Numbered from the stretch's first letter, positions 43,169 to 52,695 are shown. The stretch is DNA of 64,000 nucleotides from Hyphomicrobiales bacterium (GCA_017305635.1 JAFKKF010000007.1:124001-188000); one strand, 5' to 3'. The notes: generated by a model not told the origin, from the sequence alone. A program made the numbers and translations.

Positions 43169-44008
43169 TCACGCCGGGGGACCCTCGAGGCTCACCGGAT
43201 CGCGGCGAGATCGTGTCGCCATCAGGTAGAGGGCGTGGGGATTGGTCGTCAGGTAGCGCAGGAACAGGTCCCAGGAAGGCTTCGTGACTAGCCTGTGGAG
43301 CCATTCGAACCCGGCATTCTGCACCGCGACCGGGGAGCGCGGGAGAACTCCGGCAAGAAACTTGAAGCAGCCGCCGCAGGTGATGAGCCAAGTCGCGTCG
43401 ATGGCATCGCGGTTGCGGACACAGAAGGCCTGTTCCTTCGGCTTTCCGAGGCCGACCCAGACGATGTCGGCGCGCGAGGCGTTGATCTCGCGACAGATGT
43501 CGGCCTCCTCGTCTGGCCGGAAATATCCGTTGCGCCGTCCCACGATCCGCAGCCCCGGAAACGCGCGGGCGACGTTCTCGGCCGCCTTGGCATTGATCTC
43601 CTCGGTCGCGCCGAGAAGGAAGAAACCGAGGCCGGCCTGTTCGGCGGCGGCGGCCGTGTCGGCGAAGACGTCGGTGGTCGTGGACTTCTCCGGGATCGGC
43701 AGGCTGGTGAACAGCCGCGAGGCGAACACCACCCATTGGCTGTCGGCGTGGACGAGATCGGCGGCGACGAGCGAGGCACGATAGGCCGGATCTCGAGCGG
43801 CGAGCGAGATTCCCTGGCCGTTCGAATCGAAGATGAGCCGCGGCCGACGGGGCTTGCCCCCGGTTGCCGCGCGACGGTGATCCTCGAGCATGATGTCGAC
43901 GAGGTCCGCGCGGGATACGCAGGCCGTCTTGATGCCGCCGACGACCACGGCCGGCGTCGTCCGTCGCTCGGCAACTTCCCGGCTTTCCATTTCCTCCGTC
44001 CCGACCAT
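43169..44008 (-). CDS. WecG/TagA/CpsF-family glycosyltransferase
   Basis: 279 residues. The GT26 family pattern is clear: FDSNGQGISLAARDPAYR, LVHADSQWVVFASR, LLGATEEINAKAAENVARAFPGLRIVGRRNGYF and ADIVWVGLGKPKEQAF, then TWLITCGGCFKFLAG. The enzyme transfers a sugar such as ManNAcA or ManNAc to a lipid-linked acceptor. The last 45 residues (LVTKPSWDLFLRYLTTNPHALYLM) are the usual membrane-associated tail. It points opposite to its neighbours, with a 350-bp gap before the flippase gene that is AT-rich at 44110-44140. Confidence 0.9.
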   Translation of the reverse strand: MVGTEEMESREVAERRTTPAVVVGGIKTACVSRADLVDIMLEDHRRAATGGKPRRPRLIFDSNGQGISLAARDPAYRASLVAADLVHADSQWVVFASRLFTSLPIPEKSTTTDVFADTAAAAEQAGLGFFLLGATEEINAKAAENVARAFPGLRIVGRRNGYFRPDEEADICREINASRADIVWVGLGKPKEQAFCVRNRDAIDATWLITCGGCFKFLAGVLPRSPVAVQNAGFEWLHRLVTKPSWDLFLRYLTTNPHALYLMATRSRRDPVSLEGPPA

Positions 44009-44358
44009 GGTCTTTCGACCCCTTCAAGCCCGGTTCGCGGCGTGGCGTGGCGCGCCCGGCCCAACCTGACAAGCAGGCGCGGCGCGCCCAAGTCAAGGAC
44101 GGCACGCGCTCAGCGGCATTTGAATTGAAATTAACCTGATTGCCGGGAAAGACCGCGCTCAGGTGGACAAATACCGCTGCCACAACCATTATCGCGGAGC
44201 TCCGAAATCATGCAGCGTCGGCAAATTCGGTCAGTCGCACTGCCCCGGCTGGCCGACGAACTGCAGGGCCAATCGATGTACCTCCATTTGACCGGCGATC
44301 GCTGCGGCATGTCTCACGGGTTGCGTTGCAAATCCTCTCGCCGGAACGGCCGGCGCTG

Positions 44359-45672
44359 ATGTCTTCGAGCCCGACCACGAGTATCTCGGACGAGGAAATC
44401 CACGCTTCCGGGCGGCCGCGCATGTTTGTCCTGCTGCGCCGCTACATCGCCTCGGGAAGCGTTCTCTTCTTTTCGGCAACGTCGCAGCTCGCTGCTTTTG
44501 CCATTCTCGCCCGGGCCCTCGGCATCCAGCAGATGGGCGCGGTCATCCTGATCACCGCGGTCACCACCCTTGCGGCCTCGGCATGCGGCCTTGGGGCGAG
44601 CGATACCATCGTGCGGGGACTGGCGCGCGACCGGCGCCGGTATCCGGAGCTCGTCGGCCACGGGCTGACCCTGATCGGCGGGACAGGCATCGCGCTCACC
44701 ATCGTCTCGACGGCGGCCCTCGTCCTTCTCTTCCGGATGAGCCAGGTGGCGGAGGAGAGCTGGACGACGTTCCTTTTCTTCTCGATCGCAAATATTCCGC
44801 TCTTCGCCCTGGTCACGTTCGTCGAGCGCATCTTCATCGGCCGGCAGGACTTCGTGCGGGCCAATCTCGTCAATATGGGCCAGGCACTCGTCCGGCTGGC
44901 GACGACGGTGGCCGCGTGCCTCCTTTTCCAAGTCACGACCCTGTCGGACTGGGCGGTCTGGCTGGTAGCAGGGCAGGGCATTGCTGCGGCGTTCTGCGGC
45001 GCAATGCTGGTGCGGGGCGGCCGGCCGGTCTGGCGGGTCGACTGGGGCGAGCTCAGGCTCGGCATTCACTACACGACGCCCTTCTTCGTCGACGCCCTGA
45101 GAGAGAACGCCGACCGGCTGACCCTCGGCCTGATCGTACCGAGCTCCGTCATCGGTGCCTATGGCACGGCGATGCGCATGGGGCAGATGAGCCAGATCGT
45201 GGTGCATTCGCTCAATCGCATCGTCTATCCGCTGAGCGCGGGGCAGATACACCGGGGTACGGTCACGGCCATGGGCATGGCCCGCGTCTATGGGCTTGCG
45301 ATCGTTGGCTTGTCGATCGTGACCGGCGCGCTCGTTTTTCTCGTGGCGCCGATCCTGCCGATCCTGCTCGGCGCCGAGTATGCGCGGGTCGTGACCGACC
45401 TCCGCATCGTCTGTTGGCTGATCGTTCCGATCGCCATCCAGACCGTGCCCTATGATCTCCTCGGAGCGATCGACCAGCATGCGCGGCGTGCCTCGGTCTA
45501 CAACTCGCTTTCGCTGGTCGGGCTGGTAGTCACCGTCGTCGCGATCCTTGCTGCCGGCTTGATCGGGGCCTTCGTTGCCGCCTATCTGGTTCAGACCATG
45601 CTCGCGCTCGGGCTATGGGTGGCGTTCAGGCAGACCGTCGCGCGGGGCGCGGCAGGTCAATTGACGGGGTGA
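44359..45672 (+). CDS. Polysaccharide flippase (Wzx/MOP family)
   Basis: 437 residues from the ATG at 44359; the frame extends back to 44140 but that part has no features. About 12-14 helices, beginning with ASGSVLFFSATSQLAAFAILARALGIQQMGAVILITAVTTLAASACGLGASDTIVRG, the MATE/MOP-like start of Wzx proteins. It moves the lipid-linked repeat unit to the outer leaflet. The final transmembrane part (residues 350-430) is also typical. The gene is 4 bp from the methyltransferase gene. Confidence 0.9.
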   Translation: MSSSPTTSISDEEIHASGRPRMFVLLRRYIASGSVLFFSATSQLAAFAILARALGIQQMGAVILITAVTTLAASACGLGASDTIVRGLARDRRRYPELVGHGLTLIGGTGIALTIVSTAALVLLFRMSQVAEESWTTFLFFSIANIPLFALVTFVERIFIGRQDFVRANLVNMGQALVRLATTVAACLLFQVTTLSDWAVWLVAGQGIAAAFCGAMLVRGGRPVWRVDWGELRLGIHYTTPFFVDALRENADRLTLGLIVPSSVIGAYGTAMRMGQMSQIVVHSLNRIVYPLSAGQIHRGTVTAMGMARVYGLAIVGLSIVTGALVFLVAPILPILLGAEYARVVTDLRIVCWLIVPIAIQTVPYDLLGAIDQHARRASVYNSLSLVGLVVTVVAILAAGLIGAFVAAYLVQTMLALGLWVAFRQTVARGAAGQLTG

Positions 45673-45676
45673 CGAG

Positions 45677-46438
45677 ATGGCCGACGCCGCAACACGCATC
45701 AATCATCGCAGCTACCGCCAGTCATGGATCGTCCGGGAGCTGATCAAGGCCGCCCAGCGCGGGATCATGCCGGATGAGGCCTATTGCCTTTCGCTGATCC
45801 CGGCGGCTGGGCGCGGAAAGGTCCTCGACATCGGCATCGGCGCCGGACGAACCTGCGCACCCCTCTCGTCGATGTTCGGGTCCTATATCGGGATCGATTA
45901 TTCGAGCGAGCTGGTGGCGGTTGCGCGCGAACGCAATCCCGGCCTCGACCTCCGAGTCATGGACGGGCGGGCGCTTGCCTTCGGCGAGGAATTCGACGCG
46001 GTGGTCTTCTCCTGGAACGGGATCGACAGCGTCGACTTCGAGTCCCGGCTGAAGATCCTCCAGGAAATGCAGCGGGTGCTGAAGCCTGGAGGCTACATCC
46101 TCTATTCCACCCACAACCTTCACCACGACCGGGTCGAGCCCCTGATGACGCGGTTCTGGGTGCGCGAGCTCTTCACGAGCTGGAAGCGGACGCGTTTCGT
46201 GGCGTTTCGTGCGCTCAACTATCGCCGCAGAAGCCGCGACGACGAGAATGGAATCTATTTCGTCAACGATCTCGGGATCGGCTTCCGGCTGTTGAACGCC
46301 TATGTCGACATCGGCAAGGAATGCGCGCGCCTCGAGGAGATGGGCATGAGGCTGCTGGCCACCGTCGGCAATACCCGCAGCGAGCCGGGGTTCGATGCGC
46401 GGGACTGCTGGGTCAGCATTCTGGCGCAGAAGCGCTGA
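45677..46438 (+). CDS. SAM-dependent methyltransferase
   Basis: 253 residues. Class I fold with motif I VLDIGIGAGRTCAPLSSMFGSYIGIDYS, an Asp-containing motif (LRVMDGRALAFGEEFDAVVFS) and the PGGY strand (VLKPGGYILYSTHNLHHDRVEP). Near the end is RSEPGFDARDCWVSILAQKR. Sugar or lipid methyltransferases of this kind decorate the repeat unit. It starts four bases after the flippase gene. Its last 26 bases overlap the stop end of the acyltransferase gene on the other strand. Confidence 0.85.
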   Translation: MADAATRINHRSYRQSWIVRELIKAAQRGIMPDEAYCLSLIPAAGRGKVLDIGIGAGRTCAPLSSMFGSYIGIDYSSELVAVARERNPGLDLRVMDGRALAFGEEFDAVVFSWNGIDSVDFESRLKILQEMQRVLKPGGYILYSTHNLHHDRVEPLMTRFWVRELFTSWKRTRFVAFRALNYRRRSRDDENGIYFVNDLGIGFRLLNAYVDIGKECARLEEMGMRLLATVGNTRSEPGFDARDCWVSILAQKR

Positions 46439-47627
46439 ACTGGACGGGCTCCCTGCCGATCCGCCACCGGCGCGACCTGAAAGCCCTGACCCGCCGGCCG
46501 ACAGCACCCCTCGCGAGTCCGCGGCGCAGCTTTCGGGCACCGAGATAGGCCTGCCCGACGACGGTCACGGCCAGCTCCGCATCGAAGAGCGGAACCACGG
46601 TGTCGGCGAATTCGTCCTTGAAGGGCTCGTCGCCTTCGCCGAAGTCGAAAAGCGCGAGCCCTTGGCGATAGCTCCATTCAATCATGTTCTCGACGATCAG
46701 CCGGCCGGGCGAGTATCTCCCCCAGTTGCCCGCCTCGTGACCGGGCATGAGGTAGTAGAACCGGTCGCCGGCGACCAGTCCCCAATGCGCGGCCACGATG
46801 GTCTCGCCGGCCACGAGGGCGCATAGCTGGACCTCGCCGCCTGGCAGGAACCGCTCGGTCATCGTCCGGAAATAGGCGCGGTATCCCGGCCGGTCGAAGC
46901 CGTCGATGCCGCGCGTTTCCAGGTAGCGTCGCGTCTTCTGGCCGATCATGGCCTCGAGGAAACGCTGAGCATCCGCGGCGCTTGCTGCGACCTCGAAGCT
47001 GACCGGCCCGGTTTCGGCGAGGCGACGCCGCTTCCGCCTGCTGTCCTGCGCCCGCGGCAGCCGCGTTCGGGCATAGGCGTCCCAATCGCCCGACAGCGCC
47101 AGCGCGTGGCCGGATGCCCGCGACGCCGAGGTGGCGAGGAAGCGGAAGGGATTGGGCCAGCCGAGTATGTCGGGCGGCATCTTCTCGAACAGCGCGACAT
47201 CGAACGAGGGCAGCGCGCGCCGCATGGCATCCCAAAGCTGCCGCATGTCGGTTTCGCCGAGGGCCGCTGCGCGCTCGAACAGGACGGGCGCGTTGTAGTC
47301 GACGACGCCGCCATCGAGGAAGCCGAGGACACTCAGGCCGTATCGCTTCTCGATTCCGAGCGGCGCGAGAAGCACGGGCCGGCCGGCTTCGTCGTCAACC
47401 CGGGCGAAGAGCGGCCTGGTGCCCCGCGACGCACCGATCGTCGCCATCCAGGTGCCGAGATAGTCGGCCGCCTGGAAGGGCAGGGCGCGATGTTCCCCGC
47501 GATCGGCCATGTGCGGCCACGCTGGGCCGAGCGAGGCGGGATCGGTCGTGAAGGATATTCTCGGCGTCATGCCCTGGGCCGTCCACGCGCTTCCGGCCGG
47601 AGCCGCGAGGGGGCCATCCGCCACCAT
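46413..47627 (-). CDS. BcsL/CelD-type GNAT acyltransferase
   Basis: 404 residues from a start at 47627; an internal ATG at 47570 is a plausible alternative. The pattern of MATIGASRGTRPLFARVDDEAGRPVLLAPLGIEKRYG, the Arg-rich PRAQDSRRKRRRLAE and VAGETIVAAHWGLVAGDRFYYLMPGHEAGNWGRYSPGRLIVENMIEWSYRQGLALFDFGEGDEPFKDEF matches the GNAT-fold family also called CelD/BcsL (cellulose-biosynthesis acetyltransferase). It would acetylate a sugar of the polysaccharide on the cytoplasmic side. The 3' end overlaps the methyltransferase gene by 26 bp. Confidence 0.83.
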   Translation of the reverse strand: MVADGPLAAPAGSAWTAQGMTPRISFTTDPASLGPAWPHMADRGEHRALPFQAADYLGTWMATIGASRGTRPLFARVDDEAGRPVLLAPLGIEKRYGLSVLGFLDGGVVDYNAPVLFERAAALGETDMRQLWDAMRRALPSFDVALFEKMPPDILGWPNPFRFLATSASRASGHALALSGDWDAYARTRLPRAQDSRRKRRRLAETGPVSFEVAASAADAQRFLEAMIGQKTRRYLETRGIDGFDRPGYRAYFRTMTERFLPGGEVQLCALVAGETIVAAHWGLVAGDRFYYLMPGHEAGNWGRYSPGRLIVENMIEWSYRQGLALFDFGEGDEPFKDEFADTVVPLFDAELAVTVVGQAYLGARKLRRGLARGAVGRRVRAFRSRRWRIGREPVQFSASAPEC

Positions 47628-47640
47628 TGGCGCGCCGAAT

Positions 47641-48411
47641 TCACCGCACGCCCTGGCTTTCCGTCCCGGACCGCCCCAGGAGGCGCATGAGTTCGGCGAG
47701 ATACGGCGCGTGTCGGGTCTCGTCCTGCCGGACCCGCCGATAGATGCTGTCCGGCTGATCGGTCGCTATTGCCCGCAGGTACCAGCGGTGGCGGCGGAGG
47801 GCGATTCGCGGGATGCCGCGCCGCTCCGCTTCGAGCGCGAGCATCAGGTCGTCCATGTCGCCGTGCGGCCAGCCGCGGGGATCGACATCGAGCATTTCCG
47901 AGAGGAGTGCCGTCGTTCCCGATCCGAGCTGATCTACTTGCCGGTCAAAGAACATCGCCTTGTGGAAGGAGTAGACTATCCGGTCGTTGAGGAATGATGC
48001 ATAGGGCGGAACATACCGGCAGGCGTGAAAGCCGACCATTGCCCGCCCGCGGTGCCGGATGAGGCCGCGCACGAGGGTCTGGACGTAGCTTGCGGGATAC
48101 AGGATGTCGTCGTCGAACATCGCATAGACCACCGGGCTCCGCTCCAGGGTGAGGCCGAGCAGTTTTCCCGACGGGCCCAGTCGCAAACCTTCGACTTGCG
48201 ACGTCAGGCATATGATCTTTTGGTGCTTTGATTCGGGAGGCGGTTCAGCGTACTTGTCCAGAAAAAGGTAGAGCCGGTCCAGCTGGGGCAATATCCTCGG
48301 CAATACTCTCCGAAGCGACGAAATTCGCGTCGGCATGGTTGCCATTGCCCCGACCCGCGGAAGCTTCGCGATCCGCGCTGCATCGGCCTTGGTGAACTCG
48401 TGCGACGTCAC
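47641..48411 (-). CDS. Glycosyltransferase-like protein (GT-A fold)
   Basis: 256 residues. The start RVGAMATMPTRISSLRRVLPRILPQLDRLYLFLD resembles the N-terminus of GT2-like transferases, and YAMFDDDILYPASYVQTLVRGL holds a DDD acidic motif in place of the common DXD. HGDMDDLMLALEAERRGIPRIALRRHRWYLRAI matches the C-terminal part of this family. The gene is 14 bp from the acyltransferase gene and shares its strand. Likely adds one residue to the repeat unit, but the family assignment is less firm than for the GT2 genes. Confidence 0.72.
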   Translation of the reverse strand: MTSHEFTKADAARIAKLPRVGAMATMPTRISSLRRVLPRILPQLDRLYLFLDKYAEPPPESKHQKIICLTSQVEGLRLGPSGKLLGLTLERSPVVYAMFDDDILYPASYVQTLVRGLIRHRGRAMVGFHACRYVPPYASFLNDRIVYSFHKAMFFDRQVDQLGSGTTALLSEMLDVDPRGWPHGDMDDLMLALEAERRGIPRIALRRHRWYLRAIATDQPDSIYRRVRQDETRHAPYLAELMRLLGRSGTESQGVR

Positions 48412-48453
48412 GTCGAAAATCCCTGCAGGAGGGGTTTTGCCCCGATTGGTAAT

Positions 48454-49287
48454 ATGACCATTTTATCAAAGATTTCTTACGCTTACGATCGCATCGTTCC
48501 GCTCGCGCTTCCCGATCACAGGCTGCAGGTTCTTTCCGGGGCGGAGATCGGCGCCTTTGGCGAGGCGGCCAATCTTCTCCTGTCGCCGCATTTCGACGAC
48601 ATCTGCTTCTCGCTCGGCGCCTTCGTGCGAAGGGTCCGGTCGGGGACGATGGTGAACATCTTCACCCGGGGCAGCCATGTCCCGATCGATGCCGAGACGC
48701 CCCGGTCGGTGGAGGCGGTCCATGCGCTTCGCGACCGCGAGGACGAGGGCTTTGCCCGCATGGTCGGCCTTCGCCGGATCGACCTCCGGCTCGAGGAGCC
48801 GTCGCTGCGCCGGCGTGGTTCCCGCAACCTTGCCGGGGTCGAACAGGACATGGGCCAGATCGTACGGCCGCTCGCCGAGCAGATCGACCGGTTCCGCGAA
48901 AGCTTCGCTTCCGTTCCGCGCAATCTCTTCTGCCCGGCGGGCGTCGGCAATCATGCCAACCATGTCGCCGTCGCCCGGTTCGTGATCGAAAGGCATGCGG
49001 CGCTCGCAAGCGACTTCCGGATATTCTTCTACGAGGAGTTCCCCTACATCCTGTCGCCGCGCTGGCGCCGGATCGGGGTGAAGCGCCTGCTGCGCAGCTT
49101 TCCCGGAATTCGTGGCAACCGCCTCGCCATCCCGATCGGCGACCTCGAAGCCAAGCGCGAGCTTGTCGGCTGCTATCCCTCGCAGCTTGCCCCGGCCGAT
49201 TTCGGCCGCTTCTGGCGCTCCTCCCCGCAATGCCCGGAGCCGCATGAGGCGCTCTGGGAATTCGCGCGCTCGCCGCGAGATGACTGA
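48454..49287 (+). CDS. PIG-L family deacetylase
   Basis: 277 residues from the ATG at 48454. The zinc-binding motifs are seen: LLLSPHFDDICFSLGA (PHxDD form) near residue 45 and VGNHANHVAVARFVI (HxxH), with DREDEGFARMVGL between. The family removes acetyl from N-acetylglucosamine derivatives, including LmbE and PIG-L. In this locus it would deacetylate an amino sugar of the repeat unit or of its precursor, leaving a free amine that the neighbouring transferases could use. It is divergent from the glycosyltransferase gene by 42 bp. Confidence 0.87.
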   Translation: MTILSKISYAYDRIVPLALPDHRLQVLSGAEIGAFGEAANLLLSPHFDDICFSLGAFVRRVRSGTMVNIFTRGSHVPIDAETPRSVEAVHALRDREDEGFARMVGLRRIDLRLEEPSLRRRGSRNLAGVEQDMGQIVRPLAEQIDRFRESFASVPRNLFCPAGVGNHANHVAVARFVIERHAALASDFRIFFYEEFPYILSPRWRRIGVKRLLRSFPGIRGNRLAIPIGDLEAKRELVGCYPSQLAPADFGRFWRSSPQCPEPHEALWEFARSPRDD

Positions 49288-49410
49288 GGCGGGAGCCTCC
49301 CTTCCTTCCGCGGATCACCGCGCAGGCACGGTGAAAATCGACGGCGAGGAACGGGAACGCTGTGACTTTTCGGAAGTCGTGTGTGAGAACCGCTTCGCCA
49401 ATGACCGAGC

Positions 49411-50895
49411 ATGCGGGGAGAGCGTCGGGTGGAATGGTGGCCGGGCTTCCGTCGATGGAGGCATCGAAGGCGGAACGCCTGGCTGGACGCATCGGATCCG
49501 GGGCTGTTTCGCTTCGGATTCCTTGCCCATCCGAGTTCCGCCCCGCCGGACGGTGACGACGTCTGGAAGACGCTCGACGGCAGCTGGAGGACGACGCGCC
49601 TCGGGCCGCTCACGATTCGCTTCCATCCCGAGACCGAGATGGCGCTCCACCGGACCGCGGACGGCTCCGAGATCGCTATCATCGGCCGGCTGATCTTCGC
49701 CACGCCGCAGCTGGCGCCTCCCGCCATCGCCGACCTCGCCGCGGATGCGCCGGCGGCTCTCCGGAACGCGACCGGGCGCTTCGCCGTGATCGTCTGCAAG
49801 GGCGGGGCGGTATCGGTGTTCCATGACGCCTTCGGGGCGCGGTCGATCTTCTATCGCGGCGATCCGCGTGCGCCGGCCTTCGCATCCCATTCGGGCCTGC
49901 TCGCCCATGCCTATGGCATTCCGCTTGCCGAAGCGCCGCTCCGGATCGTCGCGTCGAGGGAATACACGAAGCAGGTCGTGAGAACCCTGCCGGGCGACCT
50001 CACCATGTTCGAAGACGTCTTCGCGCTCATCCCCAACAACATGTTGGAATTCCCGACAATGCGGACGCGGCGCTACTGGCCGGCATCGCCGAGGGAACCG
50101 ACCGATTTCGAGGCCTTCTTCCGGGAGATCGATGCGCTCTACGCGGCGGCGATCGCCGACGGCCGCAGGCGCGGGCTGTCGCCGCTGTTCGGGATCACGG
50201 GCGGGATCGACAGCCGGGCGATCTATTCCGCCTGGCTGAATGCCGGCGTTCCGTTCCGCGGCGTCACATGGAGCCGTCCGCTGAAGGAGAAGGAACTTCC
50301 GATCATCGACGCGATCCTGCGCCGCACCTCGATCCCGCATGTGCACCATGTCGAGATCGCGAGCCCTTCATGGGGAGGCATCGCTTCCGTTGGCCGGGCG
50401 AATGGCGGAGAGCACCGCGATCCTTCGATGTTGACCGCGGCGATGCACGGCCTCTATGGACGGTCGTCGACGGACGTGTTCCTGAGCGGGCTCGGCGGCG
50501 AGATCGTGCGAGGCTTCTATTTTCGCGTGCACGACATGAAGGAATGGACGCCGCGCGCGATGGCCGCGGCCTTCAACCCGGCGGCGGGCGGCGCGTATCG
50601 GAACCTGCTCGAAGGCGCCTTCGAAGGATATTGGGAGCGCGCCAACTACCGGGAGCTCGAGCGCATGGGCTTCGCGCTCAACGACCTCTTCTATTGGGAG
50701 CACCGGATGGGCACCTGGGGTGCGACGCGGCTGAACGAACTGGATCCCGTGATGTTCAGCCTCCCGGTCATCAATGGCCGCCGCGCCTATGAAGCGGCCT
50801 TCGGGCTGCCCGACGAAGAAAGGCTGACCAAGGAGCTCCTGCGCCGCGTGGTGCAACGCTATGATGCCGGGCTTGCGGCAATCCCGGTCGCCTGA
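49411..50895 (+). CDS. Asparagine-synthase-like amidotransferase lacking the glutaminase Cys
   Basis: 494 residues. The C-terminal half has the PP-loop GITGGIDSRAIYS (about residue 270) and downstream residues of asparagine-synthase B-type adenylating domains (DVFLSGLGGEIVRG). The N-terminal half has an Ntn-hydrolase-like layout (GRFAVIVCKGGAVSVFHDAFGARSIFYR) but does not begin with Met-Cys, the nucleophile of glutamine amidotransferases. It may use ammonia or act as an amide/lactam-forming ligase in sugar decoration, as in other capsule loci. It is followed by a GT2 gene with a 64-bp gap. Confidence 0.8.
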   Translation: MRGERRVEWWPGFRRWRHRRRNAWLDASDPGLFRFGFLAHPSSAPPDGDDVWKTLDGSWRTTRLGPLTIRFHPETEMALHRTADGSEIAIIGRLIFATPQLAPPAIADLAADAPAALRNATGRFAVIVCKGGAVSVFHDAFGARSIFYRGDPRAPAFASHSGLLAHAYGIPLAEAPLRIVASREYTKQVVRTLPGDLTMFEDVFALIPNNMLEFPTMRTRRYWPASPREPTDFEAFFREIDALYAAAIADGRRRGLSPLFGITGGIDSRAIYSAWLNAGVPFRGVTWSRPLKEKELPIIDAILRRTSIPHVHHVEIASPSWGGIASVGRANGGEHRDPSMLTAAMHGLYGRSSTDVFLSGLGGEIVRGFYFRVHDMKEWTPRAMAAAFNPAAGGAYRNLLEGAFEGYWERANYRELERMGFALNDLFYWEHRMGTWGATRLNELDPVMFSLPVINGRRAYEAAFGLPDEERLTKELLRRVVQRYDAGLAAIPVA

Positions 50896-50959
50896 CATCG
50901 GCAATCCTCCCGGGCCGGCCTGTGCCGGCCTGTGATTTTCCTCGATCGAGCGGAACGAG

Positions 50960-51859
50960 ATGACGAGCGGAGCGGACCCACAGATCAGCGTCATCGTTCC
51001 CACCTACAAGGACTGGCCGGACCTCGCGGTCTGCCTCGAACATCTCGGGCGCCAGACGCTGCCGGCGAGCGCGTTCGAGATCATCGTCGCCAACAACAAT
51101 CCGGAAGCCGAAATCCCGCCCTTCGTCCGGCCGCCCGCCAATGCGCGCACCGTCCATGTCCTAGAGCCGGGGAGCTATGCCGCGCGGAACGCCGCGATGG
51201 CCGTGGCGCGCGGCTCGATATTCGCCTTCACCGACAGCGATTGCCGCCCTTCGCCGGACTGGCTTTCGGCCGGACTCGCCGCCTTCGACGGCCTGGCGGA
51301 CGTCGATCGCGTCGCGGGGGCGATCGATGTCTTCCCGGCCGGGGAGGAGTGGACGATTTCCGAGCTCTACGACCGGCTGTTCCATCTCCGGCAGAAGCGG
51401 TTCGTGGAGCGCGACGGGTTCGGCGCGACGGCCAATCTCTTCGTTCCCCGCAAGGCCTTCGAACTCGTCGGCGGGTTTCGCGGCGACGTCTTTTCGGGTG
51501 ACGACAGGGGATGGAACCTGCGGGCGCAGGCAAAGGGAAGCAGGATCGTCTATTGCGCCGAGGCCGAGGTCCGTCACGCGGCCCGGGGCACCTTCGACGC
51601 GCTCGCCAAGAAAAGGCGAAGGCTCACCGGATCAACCTACCAGCGGCAGTCGGAACGCCTCCGCCGGCGAAAGCTTATACGCCTGCCCGTCCATTTCCTG
51701 CTCCCGCCTTCGAAGCGGAGGATCAGGCCGATCCTGGACGCGCCCGGGCTGACCGCGCGGCAGCGCCGCTCGCTCAAGTGGCTGCACTATCGCCTCGGCC
51801 TCGTCACCTTCATGGAGGTCTTCAGGCTTCACTATCTCAATCGCGTCCCGCTCCGGTAG
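50960..51859 (+). CDS. Family 2 glycosyltransferase
   Basis: 299 residues. The GT-A core is present: QISVIVPTYKDWPDLAVCLEHLG, FEIIVANNNPEAE and AMAVARGSIFAFTDSDCRPSPDWL with TDSDC as the metal-binding motif. RFVERDGFGATANLFVPRKAFELVGGF and FSGDDRGWNLRAQAKG follow the family pattern (acceptor-binding DD). The C-terminal 60 residues are basic. It would add another residue to the repeat unit. No signal for specificity is readable. Confidence 0.87.
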   Translation: MTSGADPQISVIVPTYKDWPDLAVCLEHLGRQTLPASAFEIIVANNNPEAEIPPFVRPPANARTVHVLEPGSYAARNAAMAVARGSIFAFTDSDCRPSPDWLSAGLAAFDGLADVDRVAGAIDVFPAGEEWTISELYDRLFHLRQKRFVERDGFGATANLFVPRKAFELVGGFRGDVFSGDDRGWNLRAQAKGSRIVYCAEAEVRHAARGTFDALAKKRRRLTGSTYQRQSERLRRRKLIRLPVHFLLPPSKRRIRPILDAPGLTARQRRSLKWLHYRLGLVTFMEVFRLHYLNRVPLR

Positions 51860-51899
51860 CGGGGAGCGCGCCCGCGCGGCGGGAGCCTCGGCGGCAGAG

Positions 51900-52646
51900 C
51901 TAGGCTTCGTCCGGATCGTAGCCGAAGGCCTCCATCAGCCGGCGCGGCTCGCCGGACCGGAAACGCGCGAGATATTCGGCGGGCAGGTCCTTCTTCCAGC
52001 GTCCCCGCCCGTCGAAAAGCGGCTGGTTGACCTGCCAGTTGCGCCGGCCGTTATGCTCCTTTCCGACGCCCGATGTCTGGCGCACCTCCGTCTGTCCGTA
52101 CCAGAGGTGCGGCTCCGAATGATACTCGAGGAGGCGGTCGGTATAGGGAACGTCGATGAAGGCGCAGAGACCGCGCAGGATCGCCTCCGGGTCGGTCACC
52201 AGGTCCTCGTAGCGGATGAGATGGACGTCGGGCCGGCCGCGCTGCGACAGGCAGATGCCGGTGTCGCTCGTCCATCGCGCCAGCGCGGCTTCGACATCTC
52301 CGTCGAACCGGCGGGCCAGCGAGGCCGTGACGTCGCGGCCATCGCGCACCATGAATATGAATTTCGGTTTCCGGATCGTGGCGCGGATGGCGTCCAGATG
52401 GCGGATATGCTTCGGGGTCTTCTCGATGATGTGCCGCTTGCCGGCCCGGCGTGCCTGCCGGCCGAGCCTGCCGAGGGCACGGCGGCGGGTCCACCATCCG
52501 CCGAAGAAGACCTCGGTCTCGCGGAGCGGCACGAAGAGGTCCGGGTGACAGGACATCATCGTCGCGAGCAGCGTCGTTCCCGTGTGCCCGCATCCGCAGA
52601 TGAATTCGATTTTCCGTATCCCCGGCAGAAAGATCGACTGCATCAT
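51900..52646 (-). CDS. Sulfotransferase-family protein
   Basis: 248 residues. The PAPS-binding loop is visible near the N-terminus, EFICGCGHTGTTLLATMMSCHPDLFVP, with the 3'-phosphate-binding motif FIFMVRDGRDVTASLARRFDGD about 75 residues later and a C-terminal RPDVHLIRYEDLVTDPEAILRGLCAFIDVPY segment, typical of the sulfotransferase_3 family. It would sulfate a hydroxyl of the polysaccharide. Convergent with the GT2 gene, and on the same strand as a second sulfotransferase-like gene just upstream. Confidence 0.87.
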   Translation of the reverse strand: MMQSIFLPGIRKIEFICGCGHTGTTLLATMMSCHPDLFVPLRETEVFFGGWWTRRRALGRLGRQARRAGKRHIIEKTPKHIRHLDAIRATIRKPKFIFMVRDGRDVTASLARRFDGDVEAALARWTSDTGICLSQRGRPDVHLIRYEDLVTDPEAILRGLCAFIDVPYTDRLLEYHSEPHLWYGQTEVRQTSGVGKEHNGRRNWQVNQPLFDGRGRWKKDLPAEYLARFRSGEPRRLMEAFGYDPDEA

Positions 52647-52695
52647 CTCCTGCCGCCCCCACGGATATGGCCTCTGGACATCCTACCGGGCCGCG

